A program made the translations under genes and the position numbers. From Pleurostoma richardsiae (lineage: Eukaryota > Ascomycota > Sordariomycetes > Calosphaeriales > Pleurostomataceae): DNA of 64,000 bases. This document shows positions 1 to 10,404 of the stretch, one piece after another (position 1 is the first letter of the stretch; each line of letters begins with the position of its first letter). Where the stretch lies: positions 2,108,001 to 2,172,000 of the forward strand of contig JANBVO010000001.1 in the NCBI GenBank assembly GCA_030052745.1, read 5' to 3'. The notes under the pieces were generated by a model, which had not been told where the DNA came from, searched no databases, and worked only from the letters and a program-made list of their open reading frames with translations.

Positions 1-1729
1 GGCCGTTGGCTTGGGGGTTCTGATTGCCTGATCCTCGCCCGCTCTTCACTCCACTCCGACACACACCAGCTAGATAAGGTTCGGGGCTACACAGAGTTCC
101 GGCCCCTCCGCTTAGCAACTCGGGCAGAGAAGAGCCTCGCTCCGTCTCATTCCTCAGCATCACCTCAGCCAAGGGCAACTCTGGAATATCTGGGGCAACG
201 TCTACTCAGCCTCAACAGCCGCCTAATCCCGCTCGCGTCTCGGTCTGCGCAACGGCAATCGATAAATTACGGGCTGTTGTTCCATCCACGACCAGAAGTG
301 CAAAGAAGGGCTTAGTCGGGCAGTCTCTCTAAAGCCGCCCCGTTCCCGCGAATCTCGACTCAACAGCATAGCATACATTACCCTACGTTGGTGGTAAGTC
401 GAGGCCGCTTTTTAGTCCCGGTGTCTCTCCTCCTCCCTTGCCTTCGGAAATCTGTCCGACTCATTCAATAGCTCCACGCCTCCGCGTCGTCCTCCACCGT
501 CCTGTTCCACCTTTACCGCTTCTCTTTCTCCCAATTTCAGCGCCCCAAACCCTCACCCCCATCCCGCACTGTTTCTTCCCCTCCTTACTCCCCCTCCTCC
601 GCGAACCGCCTCTCCGCACATCGCACAGCTCCATCACCCTCCAGCTCCACCACGCTTACTCCAAAAAAAGGAACGTCTACTGCGACATCGTAGACCCTTG
701 GGCTCCGGTTCCTGTGCAACCGCAAAGCCAAGCGAAAGCCGACCGGGAAAAAAAGAAGCGCGGTCTCGTTGCCCTTCCTCGGCCGCTTTTCCGACCCCGC
801 CGCCACGATAATCCCTCGAGGACAGCGTCGCCTCCACGAAGCACAGTCGCCAATCCGCACTCGCAGCGGTCAGGGGAAAATATCGCTCTCGCGCCCTGAA
901 TTACTGCCCGCCTTCCATCTCCCGCCCTCTCTTTCCGCCTTTTCTCCTGCACTGCCGGTCGACTCGAAAAGCCGCATTGCCCAGGCCAGCCTATCCAGTT
1001 GCAGTCGCATCTCCGCCTAGTTGCCTACCCGCTTTCGCAGTGGCAGGAGTCACCACCACCCTCCAGCAAATCGCCTCTCTCGCACCGAGGTGCAGCAAGT
1101 CAGGAACACAGAGACCAACCGTCCAGAGAGAAGAAAATTTCCCGCTCGCCATCCCAATTTCACATATTTTCGCATCAACGCGGATTGCCTCGACGTGTTT
1201 CCTTCGCTGTTCAGTAATCCGGCGTCGGTTTCCAGGGCGCCACAGGCATCGATCCTGGTCTGCCTGAACAAGTCACCCCTACCTACCTCTGCACTCAACC
1301 CCGCCAACTCTCGCCTCTCTGTTTGATGGACCAGTGACTCTCGTCACCAACTTCCGTATCAGGTACCAGCGCTATAACTTCAGAGATTCGAGGTATGTCG
1401 CAGAGCCCCCCCTTTTCTCTGTCTTTTCGTCGCGCAGTGTCAACTGGGGCGTGGGACCTCGTCCGCGGAACTTGAGTGTGGTTCCGCGCCACCTCGAAGA
1501 CCTGCATGCTCCCTGGCACTGCTGACCGCAACATCAACGGGGAATGTCCTGCCACGTCCCGGCGCATCTTGTGGGCCACTTGCTGGCAACCTATCACGCC
1601 CCCGTCGACTTTTCTTTTTCCTTGCAGAATATAAGCGTCAAGGGCTGACTGGAAGGATGCAACAGGTTCCTTACCACTGGCCGTTCCGTGGCGGGAATCA
1701 AGCATAAGAAGCGAGATTACCGGCAGGCG
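1..1729 (+). promoter_or_regulatory. Long pyrimidine-rich upstream region and leader of the bHLH gene
   Basis: No convincing gene lies here. The + strand is strikingly C/T-rich from about 420 to 1330, as is common in promoters and leaders of filamentous-fungal regulatory genes; the short open frames are compositional by-products of this bias. A plausible 5'-leader intron runs 1393-1627, with donor GTATGT after TTCGAG and a pyrimidine tract ending TTGCAG. Its branch site is not obvious, so the intron is inferred. Downstream of it lies a short upstream open reading frame at 1657-1707. The transcription start is unknown. Confidence 0.5.
1657..1707 (+). other. Upstream open reading frame (uORF) in the bHLH leader
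   Basis: An ATG at 1657 opens a 16-codon frame (starting MQQVPYHW) that stops with TAA at 1705-1707. This is 22 nt before the first in-frame ATG of the bHLH protein and in a different frame. The position just before a regulatory gene fits translational control, but no conservation evidence is available from this window. Confidence 0.4.
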
Positions 1730-3406
1730 ATGGCCACGTTTGGCACTTCCTATATCAAGCAAGAGATCAACGACGACTTCCTATCAAAGAATTCACGCGA
1801 GCGCTTCGGAAGCGCGCAAGAAATAACAATGGCCCAGCACGGCTTCAATCAGTTTGGCGGTGGCCAAGGAGCCAACATCGACCCCAACGACCTCAACTAC
1901 GGCTCGTCGTTCCAGAATAACTACAATAACCAGAGCTCCAATAATGCTTCTGCTGCCTTTTCGAGCGGATCTGCTGTCTTCGGTGACGACGAGCTGCTGG
2001 ACGGCTTAGGGAGTCCCACGGATCAGCAAGCCGGCTTGCAAGGCCAGGACTTCGGGGCCATGAACCAGATGAGCATGGGATATCAGCAGAATATGTACGG
2101 CGACTCGCATCACGGCCTCCCGCTAGACCAGTCGCAGATCAACGGCTACTCGAACACACCGGAAGGAGATCCCATCCAGAGCCCCTTCGTCCACAACTTC
2201 ACCCAGTACCGCCAGATGCATCACCCTCAGTCATTTGGCGCATCCTTACAATCGCCGATATCGTACGCTGGCTCACCGCTTGCTCGTGGAGATGTCAACG
2301 ACGGAAGTGACCCGAACTATCTAGACGCCAAGGCACGACAGAGGATGTCCGCGCAAGCAATGCAGCGCAAGGCTTCGAACGCCCGAAGTCCCCTTACACC
2401 GAAGACCGCCGCAATGGCAGGGTTGTCGATCGGATCCCAGGACGGCTTTGGAGCCCAACCCATCCGGACAGGCGGCGCTCACCATGAGAAGTCTATTTCG
2501 GGCCAGTGGGTTCAGACCCCCAACAGCCTCGCTTCGTTCCCCGGCTCTGGCTTGTCATCGCCCATTCAAGGCCTTCACAGCGCCCAGATCAACGAATTTT
2601 TGCTCAAAGGCGGCACATCCATGCCTGCTAAGCTCGGGCAGCCTGGTGGCGTTACAACGTCGCAGGAAGCGAAGAGGAAGCGGCGGAGAGAATCGCACAA
2701 TCTGGTCGAGAGACGCAGACGCGACAATATCAACGAGCGAATTCAGGATCTTAGCAAGCTGGTCCCGGCGCATCGCCTGGATGACGAGAAGATCCGCAAA
2801 ATGATCCAGAACGGCACACCGCTATCTCCCACCCTATCGGCAGTATCTAACGGCGCCCAGGCAACGTCCAGTCTGGCCGGCCCAGGTGCAAGACGCGCGA
2901 CAAGTGGTGCACCAGGGAGCATCACCACCGGCCTGCCCATGGATGACAAGGACAAGGGACCTAACAAGGGCGACATTCTCAACGGCGCCGTCAGCTGGAC
3001 TCGAGACCTCATGTGGATGCTTCACCTGAAGATTCAGCAGCAAGAGGAGCTGATGAACTGTATCACCGAGCTCGGCGGACAGGTGCCTTTCGAGTTCACC
3101 GAAGATGAGAAGAGGATGCAGACAGAGCTCCTGGAGGCTATAGCCAGGAATGAAACCGCCGGCTTCACCTACACCCGGACAGCAGGCTCCGGCCTGCGGG
3201 TACCTCACCATACCGATTACAAGGGCGAACCCCTCAACGGGTCCGGAAACGGTACAGACATGGCCTCCGTCAGCCCGGGAGATCCTAACGGCATCATGGG
3301 CGGCGACTCGAACCAATTCTGGGCCGATGAGGACGATGGAAACGGTGACGTCAAGTTCAACAATGACGACCTGCTCGAGGAAGACGAGTACATGGACCTG
3401 AACTAA
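1730..3406 (+). CDS. bHLH transcription factor with a very long loop
   Basis: Nuclear DNA-binding regulator. From the ATG at 1730 the single-exon frame gives 558 residues. Residues 1-300 are rich in Gln, Asn, Ser and Gly, with an IDPNDL motif near the start, as expected for a fungal activator region. The basic region at about 314-330 contains HNLVERRRR, whose His-Glu-Arg pattern predicts binding to CACGTG-type E-boxes. Helix 1 ends near LSKLVP (about 345). Helix 2 starts near GDILNGAVSW (about 413) and continues into a Gln/Glu-rich helix. The loop of roughly 65 residues is far longer than usual; yeast Rtg3 is a known long-loop case. The acidic C-terminus ends DEYMDLN. A second ATG at 1829 has better context (A at -3) and would give 525 residues. 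The target genes are unknown. Confidence 0.85.
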   Translation: MATFGTSYIKQEINDDFLSKNSRERFGSAQEITMAQHGFNQFGGGQGANIDPNDLNYGSSFQNNYNNQSSNNASAAFSSGSAVFGDDELLDGLGSPTDQQAGLQGQDFGAMNQMSMGYQQNMYGDSHHGLPLDQSQINGYSNTPEGDPIQSPFVHNFTQYRQMHHPQSFGASLQSPISYAGSPLARGDVNDGSDPNYLDAKARQRMSAQAMQRKASNARSPLTPKTAAMAGLSIGSQDGFGAQPIRTGGAHHEKSISGQWVQTPNSLASFPGSGLSSPIQGLHSAQINEFLLKGGTSMPAKLGQPGGVTTSQEAKRKRRRESHNLVERRRRDNINERIQDLSKLVPAHRLDDEKIRKMIQNGTPLSPTLSAVSNGAQATSSLAGPGARRATSGAPGSITTGLPMDDKDKGPNKGDILNGAVSWTRDLMWMLHLKIQQQEELMNCITELGGQVPFEFTEDEKRMQTELLEAIARNETAGFTYTRTAGSGLRVPHHTDYKGEPLNGSGNGTDMASVSPGDPNGIMGGDSNQFWADEDDGNGDVKFNNDDLLEEDEYMDLN

Positions 3407-4536
3407 ACGGCACCTCTTGAGCTCCGAATTCAACTCCTTTGTTACGGATCTACAGGTCACGGTCACGGTCACGGTCACGGCGTTCGTCTACCGGTAACTT
3501 TGGACTCGCATATCATGCTGGCCTCGTCGGATGGGTGGCTCTCGACGTCATCATTCCCGGGCGCATTTTTCTATTTCTCCTGCTTTCCGCTATTTGCATG
3601 TATCACGGTAGACCTCTTGTACTGCTCTGTCCCTTTTTGGCATTACTACGGTCGTTCGGAGTGTGTTCGGATATCGACCACGGCAGCGACAACATCCTGC
3701 CTGTGCGCCAGCACGTGTGCGACCTCCTTTAGAGGCCACCATGACGGCTTTGGGGATGGACTCGAATTTTGGGGCGATATATATTTTCAAACTTTGAGGG
3801 AGAGGGTCATAAGAGGCGATATAACTGGAAATTCCCTGGCCGTCATATGCCATCCAACTGTTGTCTGGTCATTCCGACCCCTTTCTTCTTCTGGCTGCTT
3901 TTTCTTGTTTTCCTACTGCTTCTGTCTTCTGAGCTACTTTTACATCAATGATACCTCGGACACCACGGCTGGGCTCTGGTTGGGATGATGGAAGGGATGA
4001 ACGGTTGGGCAACCTCAAGAGGGGCGCTCACTTGCTTGGCTGTTTTCGCTTTGCTCACTCCTCTTGTAGCTACTTTCTTGAGATCCAGTATATTTAATAA
4101 CTCGCTTTATCTTGCGAGGACCCGAAGAGACGGCTTTTACCAGCTCTCTACTCCTTTGGCATCTCTTAAGTGACATGCTAAGCGATGAAAAACCACTCGA
4201 GTCGAGGCAAAAGTAGTACAGCCTGGCCTGAGACTCTGCCCTGAGATCCATTGTCCATCGTCCGATCTCATCATTTCATACCCGCCTGCCGTCTGATGTT
4301 ACATTTCTAAAGAGCCCGGCCATCTGAACACGAACAGTGGTTTAGCTTGCATGAGATGAACCGCTGATCGAGGAAAACCCCGTCGCAACCTTCCCCCCAA
4401 ACGCCCTCACCTCGATGTTCTCCGTGCCTCATCCCAACTTCCCACGCGCTCCAATCGTTAATCCTCCCTCATAAATAGTTAAAAGAAATAAAAAATGCAA
4501 GCGACACGAGGATCACAGCCGCGGCTTGAGGTGTCC
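3407..4536. other. Intergenic region between convergent genes
   Basis: The bHLH gene (+) and npr3 (-) converge here, so this holds the 3' ends of both. It includes a short hexamer repeat at 3455-3480 and a T-rich stretch at about 3880-3960. Open frames here are short and show no family signature. I see no gene. Confidence 0.6.
3455..3480 (+). repeat. GGTCAC hexamer tandem repeat
   Basis: About 4.3 tandem copies of GGTCAC lie 49 nt downstream of the bHLH stop codon, probably inside its 3' UTR. Confidence 0.9.
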
Positions 4537-7264
4537 TCACCAGTGCCGCACGCAGATGAGGTACTCGCTCATGGCCGTCAGCAGGTTCCACACGTCCTTG
4601 CGCTTCATCTCCTCCTGCAGCGCGATGCGCTCCAGCGCCGACCGCCCACTGAAGTACTTCCAGAACAGCGGCCACGCCGCGGCCACGCGCTCGTCCCAGT
4701 CGCGCCCGTCCGTGGCCTCCTTCTTGGTCTTCTTACCGCCGCCACCACCGTCCTTGGCGGTCATGTTTGCCGCTGCGGCCGACACCTTCTGCTGCTGCTG
4801 CTGATGATGATGATCATCCTGCGGCTGCCTCTTCTCGTCAGGCCCGCCGGGAGCGACGTCCGTGGAGGCGACGCCGGATCCGGCGGCCTTCGCGCCGCTG
4901 GCCCTCTCCTTGAGCCGCCGTCCGATGGCGCTGAGGTAGAGCGACTCCTTGCCCGTCGCCTTCTTGGCGTCCAGGACGACGTGCGGCGCCAGCCCGGCGA
5001 GGTGCGGCGCGTCGTTGACGGAGGGGTGGTCCGTCCGCACGGGCGGCGCCTTGCGTGCGTGCGCCGTCGCCTTGTCCGCCAGCTCGCGGGCCGCCTTGTC
5101 GGCGATGCGGGCGAGCCGCGCGCGCTCGGCGGCCTGTTCGGCCAGGGTGGGCGGCTCGGCGGCCGCGGAGGAGGAGGACTGGTGGTGGTGGTGGTGGTTG
5201 TTGTTGGGGTAGGCGGCGTCGGGGTTCGAGGGGCTGAAGCGGGAGGAGGACGAGGAGGGGGAAGGGGAGAAGGGCGAGGACGAGGGCTGCGACGTCGGGG
5301 AGAGGACGGCCTCCTCGTCGACGTAGAGGTTGGGAATGTCGGAGTCGCGGCGGTTGCTGCTGTTGCTCTCCGACAGGCCGGCGACGCTGAGGGGCCGCAG
5401 CGTCGCCGTGGAAGAGGCCATGGTGCTCTCGCCCTCGGTGGTGTCGTCGTGCGGGGACGAGGACAGGGAGGATTCGTGCTCGAGCTCGCCGACGGCAGTC
5501 GCCTGCGCGCGCTTCGCCCGGGCGACCTCCTCAGCCTCAAGGGCGTACTCGACTTCGTAGATGATTTCGGGCCACACCACAACGTAGGCGAAGGTGCAGA
5601 GCTGCGTGACCCACCCGCCGCGCATGAGCCAGGCCAGCATAGTCAGGTAGGCCGGACGGTACGACTTGCTGGGGCAGAACCACTTGTAGGGCCTGGGCGC
5701 GACGCTGAGGTCGGCCAGGAAGTTGGGCAGCGCCGGCGCGAAGGGGAACTGCCTCGCCCAGGCGGCGCTCGCGCGGGGCAGCCCCCGCACGTCGCAGTTG
5801 GGCGAGAGGATGTAGATGTCGCGGGCGTGCAGCGGCGGGATGGCGATTGCGCGGCGCCAGAAGATGAAGTGCTGCGCGTACTTGCGCACGTGGGCGAGGC
5901 TTAGGATGTTGGTGCTCTGCTGCGCCACCTGGTGGAAGGACATGGTGGGCTTGGAGTGCCGCACGAACTCGACCATCGAGTACGTCGTCTCGTCCGGGTC
6001 GGCCTGTAGCTCGGCGATGATCTTCTTCTCGTCGTCCATCAGCAGGAGAGCGAAGTTCTTGTCCAGGAAGCCAGGCTCGTCGGCGGCCTCCTCGCTGATA
6101 AAGGAGTTGGCCGTCGTGATCCACAGCCCTCGCGCGTCGTCCTCGCCCTCCTGCGGGAGGTCGGAGATGTGGAAAGGGACAGGGATCTGTACCGAGTGTG
6201 TCACTGCTCCTCCGGAGGTATCCAGCTGGAGCGCTGCGATCTTGTTGCGGGAGATGGCGTCGTAGAGGTCCTGCATGGAAGCAGCTAGCGACGAAGTCTG
6301 GAGTATTTCATCCCAAAGTGAACTCATCTTCCGTTCTAGTAGAGCGGTTAGGTTTACTACTCTTAGGGGCTGATTATTTGACGAGAAAGTGATACTCACT
6401 GTCTTCTCGCGCCTTGTCTTTCAAAGCTAGTATCTTCTTTGACTCCTTCCACACGAAGTCGCTGCGCTGCTGGCAGTATTTATAGGCCTTGTTGATCTTG
6501 CGGATGATGTTGGAATACATCGTATCCACTAGCTCCTTTGCCTCGTGCTTCTTAGGGTTGAGGATGAAGACAAGGTTAAACATGGTCATGGAGCTGACTT
6601 TGTCCTCCGCCTCGTCTGCAGCTGCAGCCGCGGCAGCATTGCTGGCGGTTGCCCCTGGCTTCGCCATGTCCTTGACCTCGACCTTGTCAGCCTCCGGAGG
6701 TAAGCCATCCTCATTGTCTCCATGGTTCTCGACTTCTTCGGGTGGAATATCCGTGTCGTCTTTCTTGACTGCTTTTCCCTTCTGATCTTGCTGCTTCGTT
6801 TTGTCCTTCTTCTTCTTCTTCCACACCCCGTTCTCTGGGACGTAGATTGGGTATGATACGCAGTACAACGGGTCCAAGGAGACTTGGAAAAGCCGCTTGT
6901 GGTAGGCTCGTGCGGGCGTCAGAATGCCCTCGAGGTCTTTGGTGGGAAAGCCGGCGACGTGCTCCCAGGGGACGATCTGTGTGCCGCTCTCGGTCACGAG
7001 ATGGTCGTCCTGGTTCCACTTGAGCAACTCGGAGGAGTTGAGGAGGGACCCGGTCGTTGCGTCCAGTGAATCAGGGCGGGCAGCCCTCTCCAACATCAGG
7101 TCGTCTTCCTCCGGACCTTCTTCCTCGTCTCTTTTGCGGTCCTTCTGCACCGGTAGGACATGTGGAGGGTAATGAAACACGAATCTGGGACCGTCCCGTG
7201 TCCTGTTGATGACCAGCGCCACCGCCAGAAAATTAGAGGGATTCGGTAATATGGGCAACGCCAT
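4537..7264 (-). CDS. npr3: Nitrogen permease regulator 3 (Npr3), GATOR1/SEACIT subunit
   Basis: Npr3 pairs with Npr2 in the GATOR1/SEACIT complex, which dampens TORC1 on the vacuole membrane when amino acids are scarce. Two exons, 7264-6400 and 6335-4537, are joined across a 64-nt intron (6399-6336; donor GTGAGT, branch CTAAC, acceptor TAG). The join keeps frame and gives about 887 residues. The N-terminus (MALPILPNPSNFLAVALVIN) is the conserved start of the family. The typical C-terminal block around WPLFWKYFSGRSALERIA is present. Between them are disordered stretches with poly-His, poly-Ser and a Gln/His run encoded by trinucleotide repeats at about 4784-4813 and 5180-5205. The neighbouring ethanolamine kinase is divergent, 1,033 bp away. 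Identity is secure; the disordered inserts are likely to vary in length. Confidence 0.93.
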
Positions 7265-8297
7265 GGCTATGATGCGCCTGGATGTATAAGTTCATCGACT
7301 GACTGGATTCAGCGATGAAGTAAGAGTGAGACTCATGTGCCGGTCAAGATTCGTCGTCGGCACTCCGTTGGCAAGCCGCTCTTCGTGATCAATAGACGGA
7401 CTCAGTCTCCCATGATGAAGTCCTATCCTCCTCCAAAAAGAACCGGGACCTTGAGATGGAGATGGGGTTGACAGCGAAACTCATCGGCAAGAGTCAGTGA
7501 GCGAGTGTATCGCTAACTGGACTGCCCGGGCATTGGAATGAATGGACCCATGGAGTGGCCAGCTGCCAGGGAAGAATGACAGCTGGCAGACTCGTACTGC
7601 CAGCTGGCGCCCAACCACACTTCACATGTCAGGAGACGACTCAGGGTCAGTGGCTTCAATCAATCTCAACACTCGCGATCCTAGTCACGCAGTGGCTCCA
7701 TTGCCCCCATCATTTTTCGCTGCCGCTACACTAGACACGGAAACCGGCCTCGTGCCCACCGTCGATTTGTGACAGACGGCATCCATGGCCGCGTGTCAAC
7801 TGTCGACGGCCACAAAGGTGTTTACAACGGCGCACGAGAGAACCAGACAAACAGCGCAGGTAGGTGAGCTTGCTGTCTTCCTGAATTCCACCTACCAACA
7901 AAGTCAAAATACCCACACAGAATGTAACCAGTTCCAAAGCCATCTCCGTTGTCTTGCTGCGTTGGCGCACCATCCCGTCCCCTCCTTCTCCAAATCTGTC
8001 TGTCGGTCAACGGTCCTTTGCCCCTGACTACTTGAGCTACCACACTATAACTGGCACCTGCATGCCGCCTCCTGCAGCGGTCCCCTCCTCCAAATTGCTT
8101 CTTTTGTGTAACCGGTTCTGCCCCTCCTTGTCAATGACGTCCACCTAAGAAGCACCGATTTCCAATTCTCATAGTCTTGTTTGGGCGTACGGAGGTAGTA
8201 ACGCTTAGCAGCTTTAGCAGCCTAGACAGTCCGAAAGAAAGAATCACAACCCAGACTTGATCTCCAGACCAACCTACACCGCTCCGACGCCGCAACT
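7265..8297. promoter_or_regulatory. Divergent promoter region between npr3 and ethanolamine kinase
   Basis: The region lies between head-to-head genes. Three CAGCTG E-box palindromes embedded in a GCCAGCTGGC-like context cluster at 7558-7567, 7579-7589 and 7598-7609. TTCACATG at 7621-7628 is the reverse complement of CATGTGAA, the core of the yeast inositol/choline-responsive element bound by bHLH factors. C/T-rich tracts precede the kinase start. No gene is seen. Confidence 0.45.
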
Positions 8298-9725
8298 ATG
8301 ATATCGCACACCCAAAATGGCGAGGCCGTCAAGCCGGCGCCGGAGCCCGACACCGACATCCCCTTCGTCTCCCTCTCCTACACCAGCGACCCCTCCGCCT
8401 CCGAAGCCTCAGCCCGGGCGCTGATCCTCGCCCTCCGGCCGGAGTGGGCCTCCCCTCCCGCCAAGATCGAGTTCGTCCGCTTCACCGACGGCATCACCAA
8501 CACCCTGCTGAAGGCGGTGAACCGCGCCCCCGGCCTCTCCCCGGACGACGTCGACCGCGAGGCCATCCTGCTGCGGGCCTACGGCCACGGCACCGACATC
8601 ATCATCGACCGCCAGCGCGAGGCGCAGAACCACGAGCTGCTGATGCGCCACGGCCTCGCCCCGGAGCTGCTCGCCCGCTTCCAGAACGGCATGATGTACC
8701 GCTTCATACGGGGCCGCGTCTCCACCCCGGCCGACCTGCGCCGCCCGCCCGTCTACCGCGCCGTCGCGAGGCGGCTGGCCACGTGGCACGCGACCGTGCC
8801 CTGCATACCCGGGAAGACGCACATCAGCGAGCGGATGGGCAGCCACTGCCGGGACAGCCTCACGAACGGGGCGGGTGAGGACGGCGAGGTGGATCTGCAG
8901 AGCGTCATCGACGGCGTGGCACCGGGCAAGGCGCCGCCCAACGTGTGGACGGTCATGCAGAAGTGGATCTTCGCCCTGCCTCACGATACGGAGGCCCAGC
9001 GGGCGAGGCGGACACGGTTACAGGCGGAGCTCACAGCCCTGGTCCGGGAGTTGAGCCAGCGGCCAGGGCTGGGCAAGGATGGCGTAAGTCACTATTTCCC
9101 ACTGAAGACAGGCTTGGTCTTATCTGCCCGGGTCTTTTCACTGCGCTGACGGTCGACCTCTCCTTTCTAGCTGGTATTTGCCCACTGCGACCTCCTGAGC
9201 GGCAACGTCATCGTCCTGCCCAAGGGCAGTGATGGCACTAACGGTGTGGTCCCGGCCGGCGGCGACGACAAGGCCACCGAGTCGGTCACCTTCATCGACT
9301 ATGAGTACGCGACGCCCTCGCCCGCGGCCTTCGACCTGGCCAACCACTTCGCCGAGTGGGGCGGCTTCGACTGCGACTACGGCGTGCTGCCGACGCGGGC
9401 GCAGCGGCGCGAGTTCATCGCCGAGTACGTCCGCTCGTACTCGGGCCTCCTGGAGAAGCAGGAGAAGGAAACGCAGGGCGGCGAGCGCGCCGACGTCGAT
9501 GCGCTGATGGAGGAGGTCGACCTGTTCCGCGGCCTGCCCGGGTTCTACTGGGGCATCTGGGCGCTCATCCAGGCGACCATCTCCGAGATCGACTTCGACT
9601 ACGCCTCCTACGCGGAGACCCGGCTCGGCGAGTACTGGGCGTGGCGCGCCGAGGCGGACGGCAGCCGCGCGGCCGCGGGGGAGGAGATGCCCCTTCGGGA
9701 GAGGAGGTGGGCGCAGGAGGAGTGA
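8298..9725 (+). CDS. eki1: Ethanolamine kinase
   Basis: Cytosolic kinase that phosphorylates ethanolamine, the first step of the CDP-ethanolamine branch of the Kennedy pathway to phosphatidylethanolamine. Exons 8298-9083 and 9171-9725 flank an 87-nt intron (donor GTAAGT, branch CTGAC, acceptor TAG) and give 446 residues. The GTDIIIDRQRE segment is typical of ethanolamine rather than choline kinases. Exon 2 opens with LVFAHCDLLSGNV, the catalytic Brenner-type motif (H-x-D-x4-N), normally HNDL in this family; Cys replaces Asn at one non-catalytic position. It is followed by FIDYEYATPSPAAFDLANHFAEW, trimmed here to its key parts: the metal-binding Asp and the conserved FD-ANHF. The intron splits the gene just before the catalytic motif. 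Choline kinase activity cannot be excluded. Confidence 0.9.
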
Positions 9726-10404
9726 GAACGACAGATGTTCGGCCGCGGATACACGTAGACAGAAAGCGGTGGAGTATCTCGAAAGAGCTGGGGAAGAAGA
9801 AAATGATGGTCAACAGATTAGGGGGTCTCGAGGCCTTCAAAAGGGGTTTGTTCAAGGTGAAGCCACCATACAAGGGTTCAGCAGACTGAAGAAAAAGGAG
9901 GGTAGAGCGTGCTTGGCTTGCTTGATTTTTCTCTCTGGTCATTCTGCCGTTGCGTTGGGAAGAAAGCCTGCATTTGTCTCATCACATATGGTTTAGCATT
10001 CTTCGGTGATACAGGAGTTTTGCTTCATACCCACATTCAACATGGGCTCGGGAGTAGATAGGTAGAGAGATGGTAATGTCTTTTTCCTTTTGTTCTTTTT
10101 TTGCATCCATCGGCCATGAGCTTCCAGTTGACATTCGACGACAAAAGACGTGGGCTGGAAAGGGCGAGGCTTGCTTTCTCAATAGACGTCGTCATGGAGA
10201 CTCTTAGAGCAGAGGTGTCATAATATGATATGCACGTCGTCAGCCTCATCCGCCTGAGGCTCGACCAGACTTGCATTTTTCATCCAATGTCCATGATCCA
10301 TCCAGTCCATCTGCGCGAGTTATCACGCAATTTCGCCGCCTCTCATACATGAGCCCTATCGTGAAGCATATATACATGGTAATATGTCATCTCATAGAGG
10401 AATA
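9726..10404. other. 3' region between convergent genes
   Basis: The ethanolamine kinase (+) and the zinc-finger gene (-) converge here. The sequence is moderately A/T-rich and contains no supported gene. Confidence 0.6.

Noticed and set aside
438-899. 153-codon plus-strand frame rich in Pro, Leu and Ser
   Set aside because: It arises from a pyrimidine-rich leader; three other frames are open in the same stretch and none has a family signature.
4495-5904. 469-codon plus-strand frame
   Set aside because: Antisense to GC-rich npr3 coding DNA; Arg/Gly-rich composition and no motif, whereas the minus frame encodes Npr3.
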